Assembly: GCA_963754265.1 (NCBI GenBank)
Contig: CAVWFB010000016.1
Coordinates: 310,001 to 374,000 of the forward strand
Direction: 5' to 3'
From: AC-32 sp963754265
Lineage (GTDB): Bacteria > Actinomycetota > Thermoleophilia > Gaiellales > Gaiellaceae
Length of the DNA: 64,000 nt
Both the position numbers and the translations under genes were made by a program. This document shows, in pieces, positions 40,743 to 47,737 of the stretch. The notes below the pieces were generated by a model. The model was given only the letters and a program-made list of their open reading frames with translations, ran no database searches and had not been told where the DNA came from. Positions within the stretch are counted from its first letter, which is position 1. The number at the start of each line of letters is the position of its first letter.

Positions 40743-40748
40743 TACTCT
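40743..40748 (+). promoter_or_regulatory. -10 box near-leaderless promoter (TACTCT)
   Basis: TACTCT ends 8 nt before GTG 40757 and supports that start over the upstream TTG at 40739. Confidence 0.45.
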
Positions 40749-40756
40749 TGCGTCCG

Positions 40757-41122
40757 GTGACAGAAATTGCCGATTTCCAGGCGTATTGCGGTGTGAAGAC
40801 GCCGCGGTTCGCCAACGAGGCCGAGCGTGAATGTGCCAAGGTGCTCGACTTTTACGGCGTCCCCTGGGCCTACGAGCCGCGCACCTTCGTGCTCGAGCAG
40901 GACGAGGACGGGCGCGTGACCGAGGCGTTCACGCCCGACTTCTACCTCCCGGAGCAGAACCTCTTCCTCGAGATCACGATGATGAAGCAGCGCCTCGTGA
41001 CGCGGAAGAACCGCAAGCTGCGCAAGCTCCGCGAGCGCTACCCCGACGTCCAGGTGAAACTCTTCTACAAGCGCGACATCGAGCGGCTCGCCCAGCGATA
41101 CCGGCTCGATCTGGCCTCATAG
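40757..41122 (+). CDS. small PD-(D/E)XK nuclease-like protein
   Basis: 121 aa. The arrangement ECAKVLDFYGVPWAYEPRTFVLEQDED, then TEAFTPDFYLPEQNLFLEITMMKQ, then VKLFYKRDIERL matches a minimal restriction-endonuclease-like fold, as in Vsr/DUF559-type domains. The PD and E positions are kept, but the lysine of ExK is replaced (EIT), with lysines only a few residues later. It may be a degenerate or non-cutting version. It is followed 26 bp on by hypoxanthine phosphoribosyltransferase on the same strand. Role unknown. Confidence 0.65.
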   Translation: MTEIADFQAYCGVKTPRFANEAERECAKVLDFYGVPWAYEPRTFVLEQDEDGRVTEAFTPDFYLPEQNLFLEITMMKQRLVTRKNRKLRKLRERYPDVQVKLFYKRDIERLAQRYRLDLAS

Positions 41123-41148
41123 CCGCCTCCGACCCTCGAGTCGGCGAC

Positions 41149-41658
41149 GTGTTCCTCTCGGCCGAGGAGCTGGAGGCACGCGTCCGCGAGCTCGGCGCGC
41201 AGATCGCCGAGGACTACGCAGGCAAGGACCTGCTGCTGATCGCCCTCCTCAAGGCGAGCTTCGTCTTCCTGACCGACCTCTCGCGTGCGATCCCGACCTC
41301 GCACAAGGTCGACTTCGTCGAGCTCGCCGGCTACAACGGCGCCGACACCGGCGGCCACTCCCGCGTCCGCCTGCTGAAGGACACCGTCATCCCGCTCGCC
41401 GGACACGACGTGCTGCTCGTCGAGGACGTCGTCGACACCGGCCTCACGCTCAACTACCTGCGCAAGCTGTTCGACCTGCGCCGGCCCGAGAGCCTCCGGG
41501 TGGCGGCGCTGCTCGACCGCCCGTACCGGCGTCTCGTGGACGACCTGCCGGTCGACTACGTCGGCTTCACCGTCCCGGATGAGTTCTTCGTCGGCTACGG
41601 CTTCGACGTCGACGAGCGCTGGCGCAACCTGCCCGACCTGCGTCTCGCAAAAGTTTAG
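41149..41658 (+). CDS. hpt: hypoxanthine phosphoribosyltransferase
   Basis: 169 aa. It salvages hypoxanthine/guanine with PRPP to IMP/GMP. The PRPP loop is LLVEDVVDTGLTLNYL; other features are LLLIALLKASFVFLTDLSRAI, the flexible loop after VDFVELAGYNG, and the base-binding end VGFTVPDEFFVGYGFDVDERWRNLPDL. Start GTG 41149 is assigned from domain length; no good ribosome-binding site is visible, and the frame is open upstream. Confidence 0.93.
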   Translation: MFLSAEELEARVRELGAQIAEDYAGKDLLLIALLKASFVFLTDLSRAIPTSHKVDFVELAGYNGADTGGHSRVRLLKDTVIPLAGHDVLLVEDVVDTGLTLNYLRKLFDLRRPESLRVAALLDRPYRRLVDDLPVDYVGFTVPDEFFVGYGFDVDERWRNLPDLRLAKV

Positions 41659-41683
41659 GCACGCCTAACTTCTTCGCTACACT
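41655..41683 (+). promoter_or_regulatory. mntH promoter with DtxR/MntR-like operator, leaderless
   Basis: TTAGGC-AC-GCCTAA (41655-41668) is an inverted repeat of the DtxR/IdeR/MntR type. Its left arm sits as the -35 element, 17 bp before TACACT (41678-41683), and the ATG follows 6 nt later. Metal-bound repressor here would block polymerase directly. Confidence 0.7.
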
Positions 41684-41689
41684 CAGCGC

Positions 41690-42976
41690 ATGATGGCGAC
41701 GCGCGCAGACTCGCTCGCCAGCGGCAATGTCGAGGCGGTAGACCAGGCTCTTCGCGGATTTCCGCGGCCCTTCCGCATTCTTCCCTTCCTCGGGCCCGCG
41801 TTCGTCGCCTGCGTTGCCTACATCGACCCGGGTAACTTCGCGACGAACATCGCCGGCGGCTCGAAGTACGGCTACACGCTCTGCTGGGTGATCCTCGTCT
41901 CGAACCTGATGGCGATGCTGATCCAGACGCTGTCGGCGAAGCTCGGCATCGCCACCGGGCGCAACCTCCCGGAGGTGTGCCGAGAGCAATTCTCGCGCCG
42001 CACGTCGCGAGGCCTCTGGATCCAGGCCGAGCTGATAGCGATGGCCACCGACCTCGCCGAGTTTCTCGGGGCGGCTCTGGGCTTCCAGCTGCTCTTCGGC
42101 TGGCCGCTGTTTCCCGCAGCGCTGGTCACCGGCGTCTGTACCCTCGTGATCCTCGGGCTCCAACGCTTCGGGCTGCGCACGTTCGAGGCGGTGATCGCAA
42201 CCTTCGTCGGCGTGATCGGCGTGTCGTACGTCGCCGAGCTCTTCTACGCGCGCCCGCCGCTCGGAACGGTCCTGCAGCACTCGGTCACGCCGGCCTTCGC
42301 CGGTAGCGAGTCCGTCCTGCTCGCGGTCGGGATCCTCGGCGCGACCGTGATGCCGCACGTGATCTACCTGCATTCGGCGCTGATGCAGAACCGCATCGTG
42401 CCGCGCAACGACGCCGAGGCCCGGCGCCTGTTCGGCTACACCAAGGTCGACGTGCTGATCGCGATGTCAATCGCCGGGCTGATCAACATGGCGATGCTGG
42501 TGATGGCCGCGAGCGTCTTCTACAAGTCCGGCATCACCAACGTCGACTCGCTCGAGACCGCGCACGAGACGCTGGCGCCGATCCTCGGCGGAGCCTCGAG
42601 CACGCTCTTCGCCCTGGCGCTGCTCGCGTCGGGGCTGTCGAGCTCGACGGTGGGCACGCTCTCCGGCCAGATCGTGATGCAGGGCTTCGTCCAGCGGCGG
42701 ATCCCGGTCTTCGTGCGCCGACTGGTGACGATGGTGCCGGCCCTCATCGTGGCGGCGATCGGGCTCGACCCGACGCGCACGCTCGTGATCAGCCAGGTGA
42801 TCCTCTCGTTCGGGATCCCGTTCGCGCTGGTGCCCCTCGTCTACTTCACCAGCCGCCGTGACCTGATGGGCACGCTCGTGAACAAGCGAACGACGACCGC
42901 AGTCGCCGTCTTGGTCGCCACCCTGATCTCGGCGCTCAACGTCTTCCTGCTTGCCGAGACGTTCGGGATCTTCTAG
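41690..42976 (+). CDS. mntH: Nramp-family divalent metal (manganese) transporter
   Basis: 428 aa, eleven or so membrane helices. The helix-1 metal motif DPGN (residues 46-49, AYIDPGNFATNIAGG) and the helix-6 motif MPH (221-223, GATVMPHVIYLHSAL) are intact; the methionine selects Mn2+/Fe2+ over Ca2+/Mg2+. It imports metal with protons across the inner membrane. A DtxR-type palindrome in its promoter supports metal repression. ATG 41690 is used; ATG 41693 is next. Confidence 0.94.
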   Translation: MMATRADSLASGNVEAVDQALRGFPRPFRILPFLGPAFVACVAYIDPGNFATNIAGGSKYGYTLCWVILVSNLMAMLIQTLSAKLGIATGRNLPEVCREQFSRRTSRGLWIQAELIAMATDLAEFLGAALGFQLLFGWPLFPAALVTGVCTLVILGLQRFGLRTFEAVIATFVGVIGVSYVAELFYARPPLGTVLQHSVTPAFAGSESVLLAVGILGATVMPHVIYLHSALMQNRIVPRNDAEARRLFGYTKVDVLIAMSIAGLINMAMLVMAASVFYKSGITNVDSLETAHETLAPILGGASSTLFALALLASGLSSSTVGTLSGQIVMQGFVQRRIPVFVRRLVTMVPALIVAAIGLDPTRTLVISQVILSFGIPFALVPLVYFTSRRDLMGTLVNKRTTTAVAVLVATLISALNVFLLAETFGIF

Positions 42977-43164
42977 GGCCACGACGGTGTGTTGGCGAGC
43001 GAGCCACCGGAAGCGACTAACGCGTTCGGGTCACTTCGGGCCGCCGCCGGAGCCGGGCTGTGCCCGGCGGGAGGCTCACCACGGCAAAAACGCCAGCTCT
43101 CCGGGACCGAGGGCCGGCGCCAACGACAAGCCGAGCCGAGATGCGGATCTCAAGGAGGGGGCTC

Positions 43165-43189
43165 GTGGGGGAACCAGGGGTTCCCCCAC
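43165..43189 (-). terminator. hairpin after M23 peptidase gene
   Basis: GTGGGGGAACC-AGG-GGTTCCCCCAC is a perfect 11-bp stem with a 3-nt loop, 5 bp past the M23 stop. It may also end transcription from mntH. The rest of the 217-bp gap 42977-43193 holds no gene I can support. Confidence 0.65.
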
Positions 43190-43193
43190 GCTT

Positions 43194-44384
43194 CTAGAGG
43201 TAACCGAGGGGGTCGACCGGAGCGCCGTTGATGCGCACCTCGAAATGCAGATGCGGGCCAAAGCAGTGGCCGGTGCAGCCCACGTAGCCGATCACCTGGC
43301 CCTGCGAGACCGTTTCACCGTTGCTGACCGCAACGCTCGACTGGTGCCCGTAGGCGGTCGAGATCCCGCGTCCATGGTCGATCGCGACGAGGTTGCCGTA
43401 CCCCTCCATCCAGCCCGCATAGATGACGCGGCCGGAGGCGGCGGCGTGGATCGGCGTGCCGTAGCCGACGCCGATGTCGATGCCTTCGTGCATCCGGCCC
43501 CAGCGCTCCCCGAATCCGCTCGTCACCGGGCCGTTGACCGGCCAGATGAAGCCCGAGGCCGACGGCGTCACGTCTCCCGGCGGTGAATAGGAGTGGCTCG
43601 ACTGCGCCGACGCGATCTGGGCGGCGAGCGAGGCGCTCGCCCGCGCGAGCCCGGCGGCCTCGCTCAGAAATTCCTGCTTGCTCTCCTTGACGTTGCGCAG
43701 GCTCTCGCGCTTCGAGGCGCGCGCAGAGGCCAGGCGGTTCTCGCTCGCGAGAAGCTGATCGCGCAGCGCTCGCACCTGGCCGGCCCTGATCGCGATCGTC
43801 CTCGTCTCGGCGGCGACGAGGGCGCGGAAGCGCTTCGTGTGCTCCCGCTGCCGGTGGACACGATGCTTCGCGGTCCCGACCTGGTCCGCGATCTGCTTGT
43901 CCTGTGTGCCGATCGCGTCGACGTACTCGGCCTGCGAGATCAGGTCGGTGAAGGTTTTGGCCGAGAGGAGCACCTCGAGCGAGTTGGGCTCACCGCCCTC
44001 GTAGAGGTCGATCAGCCGGTTCCCCAGTCGGTCGAGCAGGACCTCGTACTCGTGGCGGTAGAACTCGAACCTGTCCGTCTGCACGCGGAAGAGCTCGTTC
44101 AGCCGGTCGAGCTTCTCCTTGTGCAGGGCGAGATCACGCTCGAGCGGCGCGAGACGAGTCGAGACGACTCCGACCTGTGTCGCCAGGCCGCGGATCTCGC
44201 TGTTGACCGAGGCGATCTCGGCGGCCAGGTCGCGCTCACGCTGCTCCGCACGGGCGATCTTGGCCTGGACCGCCTCGAGACGCGCGTCGACCTGCTGCTT
44301 TCGGCTGCCGACGTCGCCGCTCGCGGGCGTCGCGACGACGGCCAGCAGCAGCGCGACAACCGGAAGGACTCGGCGCATGCGCAT
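43194..44384 (-). CDS. M23 metallopeptidase with coiled coil (EnvC-like murein hydrolase)
   Basis: 396 aa. A signal peptide (MRMRRVLPVVALLLAVVATPASG) precedes two long coiled-coil stretches (about 25-120 and 160-250), then a LytM/M23 domain (about 275-396) with zinc ligands in GRMHEGIDIGVGYGTP (HxxxD) and HCFGPHLHFEVRING (HxH), plus TAYGHQ. All ligands are kept, so it may cut peptide cross-links in peptidoglycan, unlike inactive EnvC. Regulated by the coiled coil, probably at division sites (family knowledge). Confidence 0.92.
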   Translation of the reverse strand: MRMRRVLPVVALLLAVVATPASGDVGSRKQQVDARLEAVQAKIARAEQRERDLAAEIASVNSEIRGLATQVGVVSTRLAPLERDLALHKEKLDRLNELFRVQTDRFEFYRHEYEVLLDRLGNRLIDLYEGGEPNSLEVLLSAKTFTDLISQAEYVDAIGTQDKQIADQVGTAKHRVHRQREHTKRFRALVAAETRTIAIRAGQVRALRDQLLASENRLASARASKRESLRNVKESKQEFLSEAAGLARASASLAAQIASAQSSHSYSPPGDVTPSASGFIWPVNGPVTSGFGERWGRMHEGIDIGVGYGTPIHAAASGRVIYAGWMEGYGNLVAIDHGRGISTAYGHQSSVAVSNGETVSQGQVIGYVGCTGHCFGPHLHFEVRINGAPVDPLGYL

Positions 44385-44435
44385 TCGAAGAACCTTCGGC
44401 AGCCGGGCGGACGTCCCTGCCCGGAGAAGTGGGGC

Positions 44436-45272
44436 TTAGCCCCCTTGCGGCGGCGGGCTCGGCTCCGGGCCCGGCTCCGGCACAGTGGTCGGGCCGGGCG
44501 GCTCGGATGGCTCAGGCGTCGGCTCCGGCACGGGCACCGGCTGAGGAGGAGGGCTCGGCTCCGGGAACGGCTCCGGGATCGGCGTCGGAGTCTCGATCTG
44601 CGTCGGCTGCACCTGGAGCTGCGCGCGCTGGATTCGCTCCATCGCGCCTGTGGCCGTTTGCTCCATCTCTTCCTCCTTTGCCGCGACCAGCCCGTCGAGC
44701 TCCTCCAGCCGCGAGCGGGCCGATTCGATCCCTTCCTCGTCGGCAGCGTACACCGCCTCGCCGAGAGCACGCATGCTTTCTCCCCGCTCAGCAAGCAAAT
44801 CCGCCAGCTCGCGACGCTGCCGGAACAGCTCCAGCCGCGCGCTCGAGTGGGCGCTCACAGTCTCCACCGCCATGCCCGCGTGGGCGCGAATGGTCCCGAC
44901 GGCGCCTGTCGAAAGCCGCGACACCCGAGCGTCGGGCACCCGCCTGGCGAGCTCGACGAAGAAGGCCGCGAACACCACCGCGACGCCGAGCAGCACACCT
45001 CCGACGATCGCGTGTCCGGTGGCGAGCAACGCGATTCCGAGCGCCAGCGAGGCCGCCGCGAGGGCGAGGACGGCCGCGGGTGGTGTGACCCCGAAGAAGC
45101 GCGGCTCAGCAGTGCTCAGCTCGACCGGAACGGGCCCGGTCTCGTGGGTCGGCAACGCCTCCACCGTGGTCTCATCCGGCCAGTCCCCGACCCGCTGACC
45201 ACACTCGGGACAGAAGCGGCTCCGCTTCGGGAGTCGAGCGCCGCAGTTGGCACACTCAGCCGCCGCCGGCAT
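44436..45272 (-). CDS. zinc-ribbon membrane protein with Pro-rich tail
   Basis: 278 aa. An N-terminal zinc ribbon (CANCGARLPKRSRFCPECGQRV) is followed by two close membrane helices (about 67-110), a helical coiled segment (about 125-215) and a 60-residue C-terminus of Pro/Glu repeats (PEPFPEPSPPPQPVPVPEP). ATG 45272 overlaps the CcmI-like stop by 17 bp. The architecture echoes the zinc-ribbon/membrane gene at 22.5 kb. Function unknown; location next to ccmE may be incidental. Confidence 0.75.
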   Translation of the reverse strand: MPAAAECANCGARLPKRSRFCPECGQRVGDWPDETTVEALPTHETGPVPVELSTAEPRFFGVTPPAAVLALAAASLALGIALLATGHAIVGGVLLGVAVVFAAFFVELARRVPDARVSRLSTGAVGTIRAHAGMAVETVSAHSSARLELFRQRRELADLLAERGESMRALGEAVYAADEEGIESARSRLEELDGLVAAKEEEMEQTATGAMERIQRAQLQVQPTQIETPTPIPEPFPEPSPPPQPVPVPEPTPEPSEPPGPTTVPEPGPEPSPPPQGG

Positions 45273-45582
45273 GGACGCGCTCCTGCCGCGACTTGGCGGG
45301 CTCGAGGGCGCGCAGCAGCTCGGCGGCGCGTCGGCGCAGGGGCCCGACGAGCGCGCGGTAGTCCTCGTCGGAGACCTTGCCCGTGCGATGGTCGAACTCG
45401 AGCTCCTTGAGCGCCGCGAGCGCGCGGTCGCGCTCCTCCTCGAGCGCGATTCGCTCCTGTTCCCGCGTCCCCGGCTCCTCGAGGCGGTCGTTCTCGGCAA
45501 CCGGTTCCCGCAGGAACGGGCGCGCCACGAGCAGGACGCACGCCACCGCGAGCAGGGCGCCCAGGACGAGCCAGATGCTCAT
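45256..45582 (-). CDS. CcmI-like cytochrome c biogenesis protein (N-terminal domain)
   Basis: 108 aa. One membrane helix (WLVLGALLAVACVLLVARPFL) is followed by a helical segment typical of the CcmI N-terminus (ERDRALAALKELEFDHRTGKVSDEDYRALVGPLRRRAAELL). The TPR part of full CcmI is absent. It starts immediately after ccmE, supporting a role in handing apocytochrome to the heme ligation machinery. Confidence 0.75.
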   Translation of the reverse strand: MSIWLVLGALLAVACVLLVARPFLREPVAENDRLEEPGTREQERIALEEERDRALAALKELEFDHRTGKVSDEDYRALVGPLRRRAAELLRALEPAKSRQERVHAGGG

Positions 45583-45978
45583 TTACGCCTTCTTCGGCGA
45601 GTACTTCGACGGGCATTTCGTCACGAGCGTGTCGCGCTTCGCGACGAAGACGCCGTTTGCGTAGCGCCCCGAGACGACCACGTCGCGGCCAGTCTTGAAC
45701 TGATCCGGGACGCTGCCGTGATAGACGACGGGCACCGTGGCGCTGCCCTTGATGTCACCGACCTTGAACCGCAGCCCCGGCTTCGAGTAGCCGGTGCCGC
45801 GGGCCTGGCCGACGACCCTGCCCACGAGGTTGACGTTCTCGGTGTGACCCGCCAGCTGGCTCGGCTTGACCTGTGCGGTGCGGCCGCCTGCGATCGAGAC
45901 GTACAGCAGGAAGACCGCGAGCACGGCCGCGACCGAGAGCGCGAGCACGAGCCGGACGGAACGACGGTTCCGGGCCAC
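45583..45978 (-). CDS. ccmE: cytochrome c maturation heme chaperone CcmE, Cys-type
   Basis: 131 aa: one N-terminal membrane helix (about 9-28), then a beta-barrel OB fold. The heme-attachment motif is not the usual HxxxY; the matching C-terminal segment reads TKCPSKYSPKK, giving Cys122-x3-Tyr126 (CxxxY). Such variants are known in archaea and some Gram-positives and Deltaproteobacteria. Other ccm genes are not in the window. GTG start with TACACT 6 nt upstream. Confidence 0.87.
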   Translation of the reverse strand: MARNRRSVRLVLALSVAAVLAVFLLYVSIAGGRTAQVKPSQLAGHTENVNLVGRVVGQARGTGYSKPGLRFKVGDIKGSATVPVVYHGSVPDQFKTGRDVVVSGRYANGVFVAKRDTLVTKCPSKYSPKKA

Positions 45979-45984
45979 GACGGA

Positions 45985-45990
45985 AGTGTA
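45985..45990 (-). promoter_or_regulatory. -10 box of leaderless promoter (TACACT)
   Basis: On the minus strand TACACT is 6 nt before the GTG of ccmE and should drive the ccmE/ccmI-like/zinc-ribbon operon. Confidence 0.5.
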
Positions 45991-46000
45991 GAGAGGCTTG

Positions 46001-46243
46001 CTACAGCTCGCGAGCAGGCTCGGTGCGCCGCGTCGGGATCCGGTACCCGTGCTCCTCGCACAGGCTGCCCGGATTGTCCTCGGTCAGAGCGTCGCAGTAG
46101 CCCTTGCCGTAGGCCGCGCGCATGAAGGCGGCGACGACATCGAGATTCCATTCGCCGATGTCGGCGGCTTCGCGCCAGAGGTCGGCGAGGCGGAGGTCGA
46201 TATCCAGCTCGAGCAGGTCGATTCGTGAAGGGCGCTTGGCCAT
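46001..46243 (-). CDS. small conserved-looking protein of unknown function
   Basis: 80 aa, soluble and helical: RIDLLELDIDLRLADLWREAADIGEWNLDVVAAFMRAAYGKGYCDALTED, then a short tail with two Cys (Cys50, Cys62) and a basic end. TACCCT lies 6 nt before the ATG, so it has its own leaderless promoter. No family recognised; it looks like a genuine gene from codon use and promoter. Confidence 0.65.
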   Translation of the reverse strand: MAKRPSRIDLLELDIDLRLADLWREAADIGEWNLDVVAAFMRAAYGKGYCDALTEDNPGSLCEEHGYRIPTRRTEPAREL

Positions 46244-46249
46244 GCGCTG

Positions 46250-46255
46250 AGGGTA
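46250..46255 (-). promoter_or_regulatory. -10 box of leaderless promoter (TACCCT)
   Basis: On the minus strand TACCCT is 6 nt before ATG 46243 of the 80-aa protein gene. Confidence 0.45.
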
Positions 46256-46280
46256 GATGCACCCTCGGACGGCATCCGCC

Positions 46281-46790
46281 TCAGTGCGAGACGACCACCT
46301 TGAGACCCACGATGGTGAGGCCGAGAGCGAGGTTGAGCGCGACCGAGACGAGCGTGCCGACGGTGCCGAGGCGCTCCAGCAGGGCGTACCGCAGTCCCTG
46401 GACCGTGAGAGCTACGACGCAGACGCCGACTGCGAGCCAGGTCGCCGTTGTGCCCTTGAAAATTCCCAGGGCGCCGAGCACGAGGATCGCAGTCGGGGCC
46501 ACAGCGGACAGAGGGATCGCGAGCTCGCGTCCGGCGATCGCGCCGAGCTCTGCGGCGTCCAGGCGCCTGCCGACCTGGAGGCTTTCCCCCAGCCCGTGCG
46601 AGTAGACGTGCGCGATCCACAGAACGAGCACGGTGACGTCCACGAGCGCGATCAGGTGCCAGAGGTCGTTCTGGAACGCCTTCCCTCCGGCCGCCAGCGC
46701 GGCGAGGACGACGATGGTGCCGTAGACCGTCCCGGCAATCGTCCGGCGCGATCCGAAGACCAGCCGCGTCAACACCCCGTTCTCGCTCAC
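46281..46790 (-). CDS. integral membrane protein of unknown function
   Basis: 169 aa with four or five membrane helices (TIAGTVYGTIVVLAALAAGGKA; LIALVDVTVLVLWIAHVYSHGLG; ELAIPLSAVAPTAILVLGALGIF; LAVGVCVVALTVQGLRYALL; VSVALNLALGLTIVGLKVVV). GTG 46790 is chosen because the longer frame adds a basic stretch with no hydrophobicity; it is divergent from the TIM-barrel gene. No family recognised. Confidence 0.7.
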   Translation of the reverse strand: MSENGVLTRLVFGSRRTIAGTVYGTIVVLAALAAGGKAFQNDLWHLIALVDVTVLVLWIAHVYSHGLGESLQVGRRLDAAELGAIAGRELAIPLSAVAPTAILVLGALGIFKGTTATWLAVGVCVVALTVQGLRYALLERLGTVGTLVSVALNLALGLTIVGLKVVVSH

Positions 46791-46840
46791 GCGCGCATCA
46801 TCCGGGACCGGGCGTCGCGGCACAAACGAGCTCGCACGGT

Positions 46841-46846
46841 TAGCGT
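46841..46846 (+). promoter_or_regulatory. -10 box of leaderless promoter (TAGCGT)
   Basis: TAGCGT ends 6 nt before the GTG start of the TIM-barrel gene. Confidence 0.45.
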
Positions 46847-46852
46847 TGGCGC

Positions 46853-47737
46853 GTGGCACCGCTTCGCTTCGGCCCGGCCGAAGTTCCGTCCCGCAAGAGC
46901 CCCGAGGAGGCCGTCCGGCTGCTTCGCGAGCAGAAGTTCAACGCCTGCGAGATCGACTTCGCGGGCGGCTTCTGGATGGACTACGAGTGGGCCGAGGAGT
47001 TCGGCAAGCTTGCGCGCAGGGCGCGGATCGTTCTCTCCGTCCACGCGCCGATCGCGGGGTTCATGGGCCACCTCGAGCGCGACAAGAAGTTCCGCATGGC
47101 CGTCGGGATGCTGGATCACTCGGCCGGGATCGCGGTGGCCGCGAGCGCGAAGCTCGTCGTCTTCCATCCCGGCTTCCTGCTCGGCCGCACGCGCAGGGCC
47201 GCGATCTCGGCCGTGTCCAAGCAGCTGGAGGAGCTGCGCACGCGGCTGGAAGGCAAGGGCCGCGTCGTGCCGTTCGGGATCGAGGTGATGGGCCGCGTCC
47301 GCGACTTCGGGAGCCTCGACGACGTGGTCGAGATCTCGCGGCGTTCCGGCTGGGTCCGCCCCGTGCTCGACTTCGCGCACATGCACGCGACGAGCGACGG
47401 CGCCTACACCGACGTCGAGCCGTTCGCCGCCGCGTTGGAGGCCGTCGACGAGGTGCTGGAGGCGGACGCGCCCTTCCACATCCATTTCTCCGACATCGCC
47501 TACGCGAACCGCAACGAGACCAAGCACCTCCCCTACGGCGAGGGAACTCTGCGCGCGGATCCGCTGGGCGAAGCGCTGCAACGCTTCAAGCGTCCGGCGA
47601 CGGTGATCTCGGAGTCGCCCGACCTGGAGTCGGATCAGGCGATCCGAGCGGCGTTGGCCGCGTCGTCCAGGAGAGCCGCGCGGCGCTCGTCGAGCTCCGC
47701 GGCCTCGTCCTCGCGGCCGCGGTCGCGCAGGAACTGA
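46853..47737 (+). CDS. AP endonuclease family 2 / xylose isomerase-like TIM barrel
   Basis: 294 aa. TIM-barrel strands with metal-binding candidates resemble endonuclease IV: FNACEIDFAGGFW, ARIVLSVHAPIAGFM (His), KLVVFHPGFLLG (His), FGIEVMGR (Glu), VRPVLDFAHMHATSDG (Asp, His, His) and FHIHFSDIAY (His). Endonuclease IV uses three zincs to cut at abasic sites, but related barrels are sugar isomerases, so the exact activity is open. The 3' end overlaps the convergent cyclase gene by 103 bp; the Ser/Arg-rich last 30 residues lie there. Confidence 0.8.
   Translation: MAPLRFGPAEVPSRKSPEEAVRLLREQKFNACEIDFAGGFWMDYEWAEEFGKLARRARIVLSVHAPIAGFMGHLERDKKFRMAVGMLDHSAGIAVAASAKLVVFHPGFLLGRTRRAAISAVSKQLEELRTRLEGKGRVVPFGIEVMGRVRDFGSLDDVVEISRRSGWVRPVLDFAHMHATSDGAYTDVEPFAAALEAVDEVLEADAPFHIHFSDIAYANRNETKHLPYGEGTLRADPLGEALQRFKRPATVISESPDLESDQAIRAALAASSRRAARRSSSSAASSSRPRSRRN

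Noticed and set aside
42977..43193. Possible small genes between mntH and the M23 peptidase gene
   Set aside because: The 80-codon plus-strand frame at 42989 runs through the terminator hairpin and has no start signal or recognisable protein pattern.
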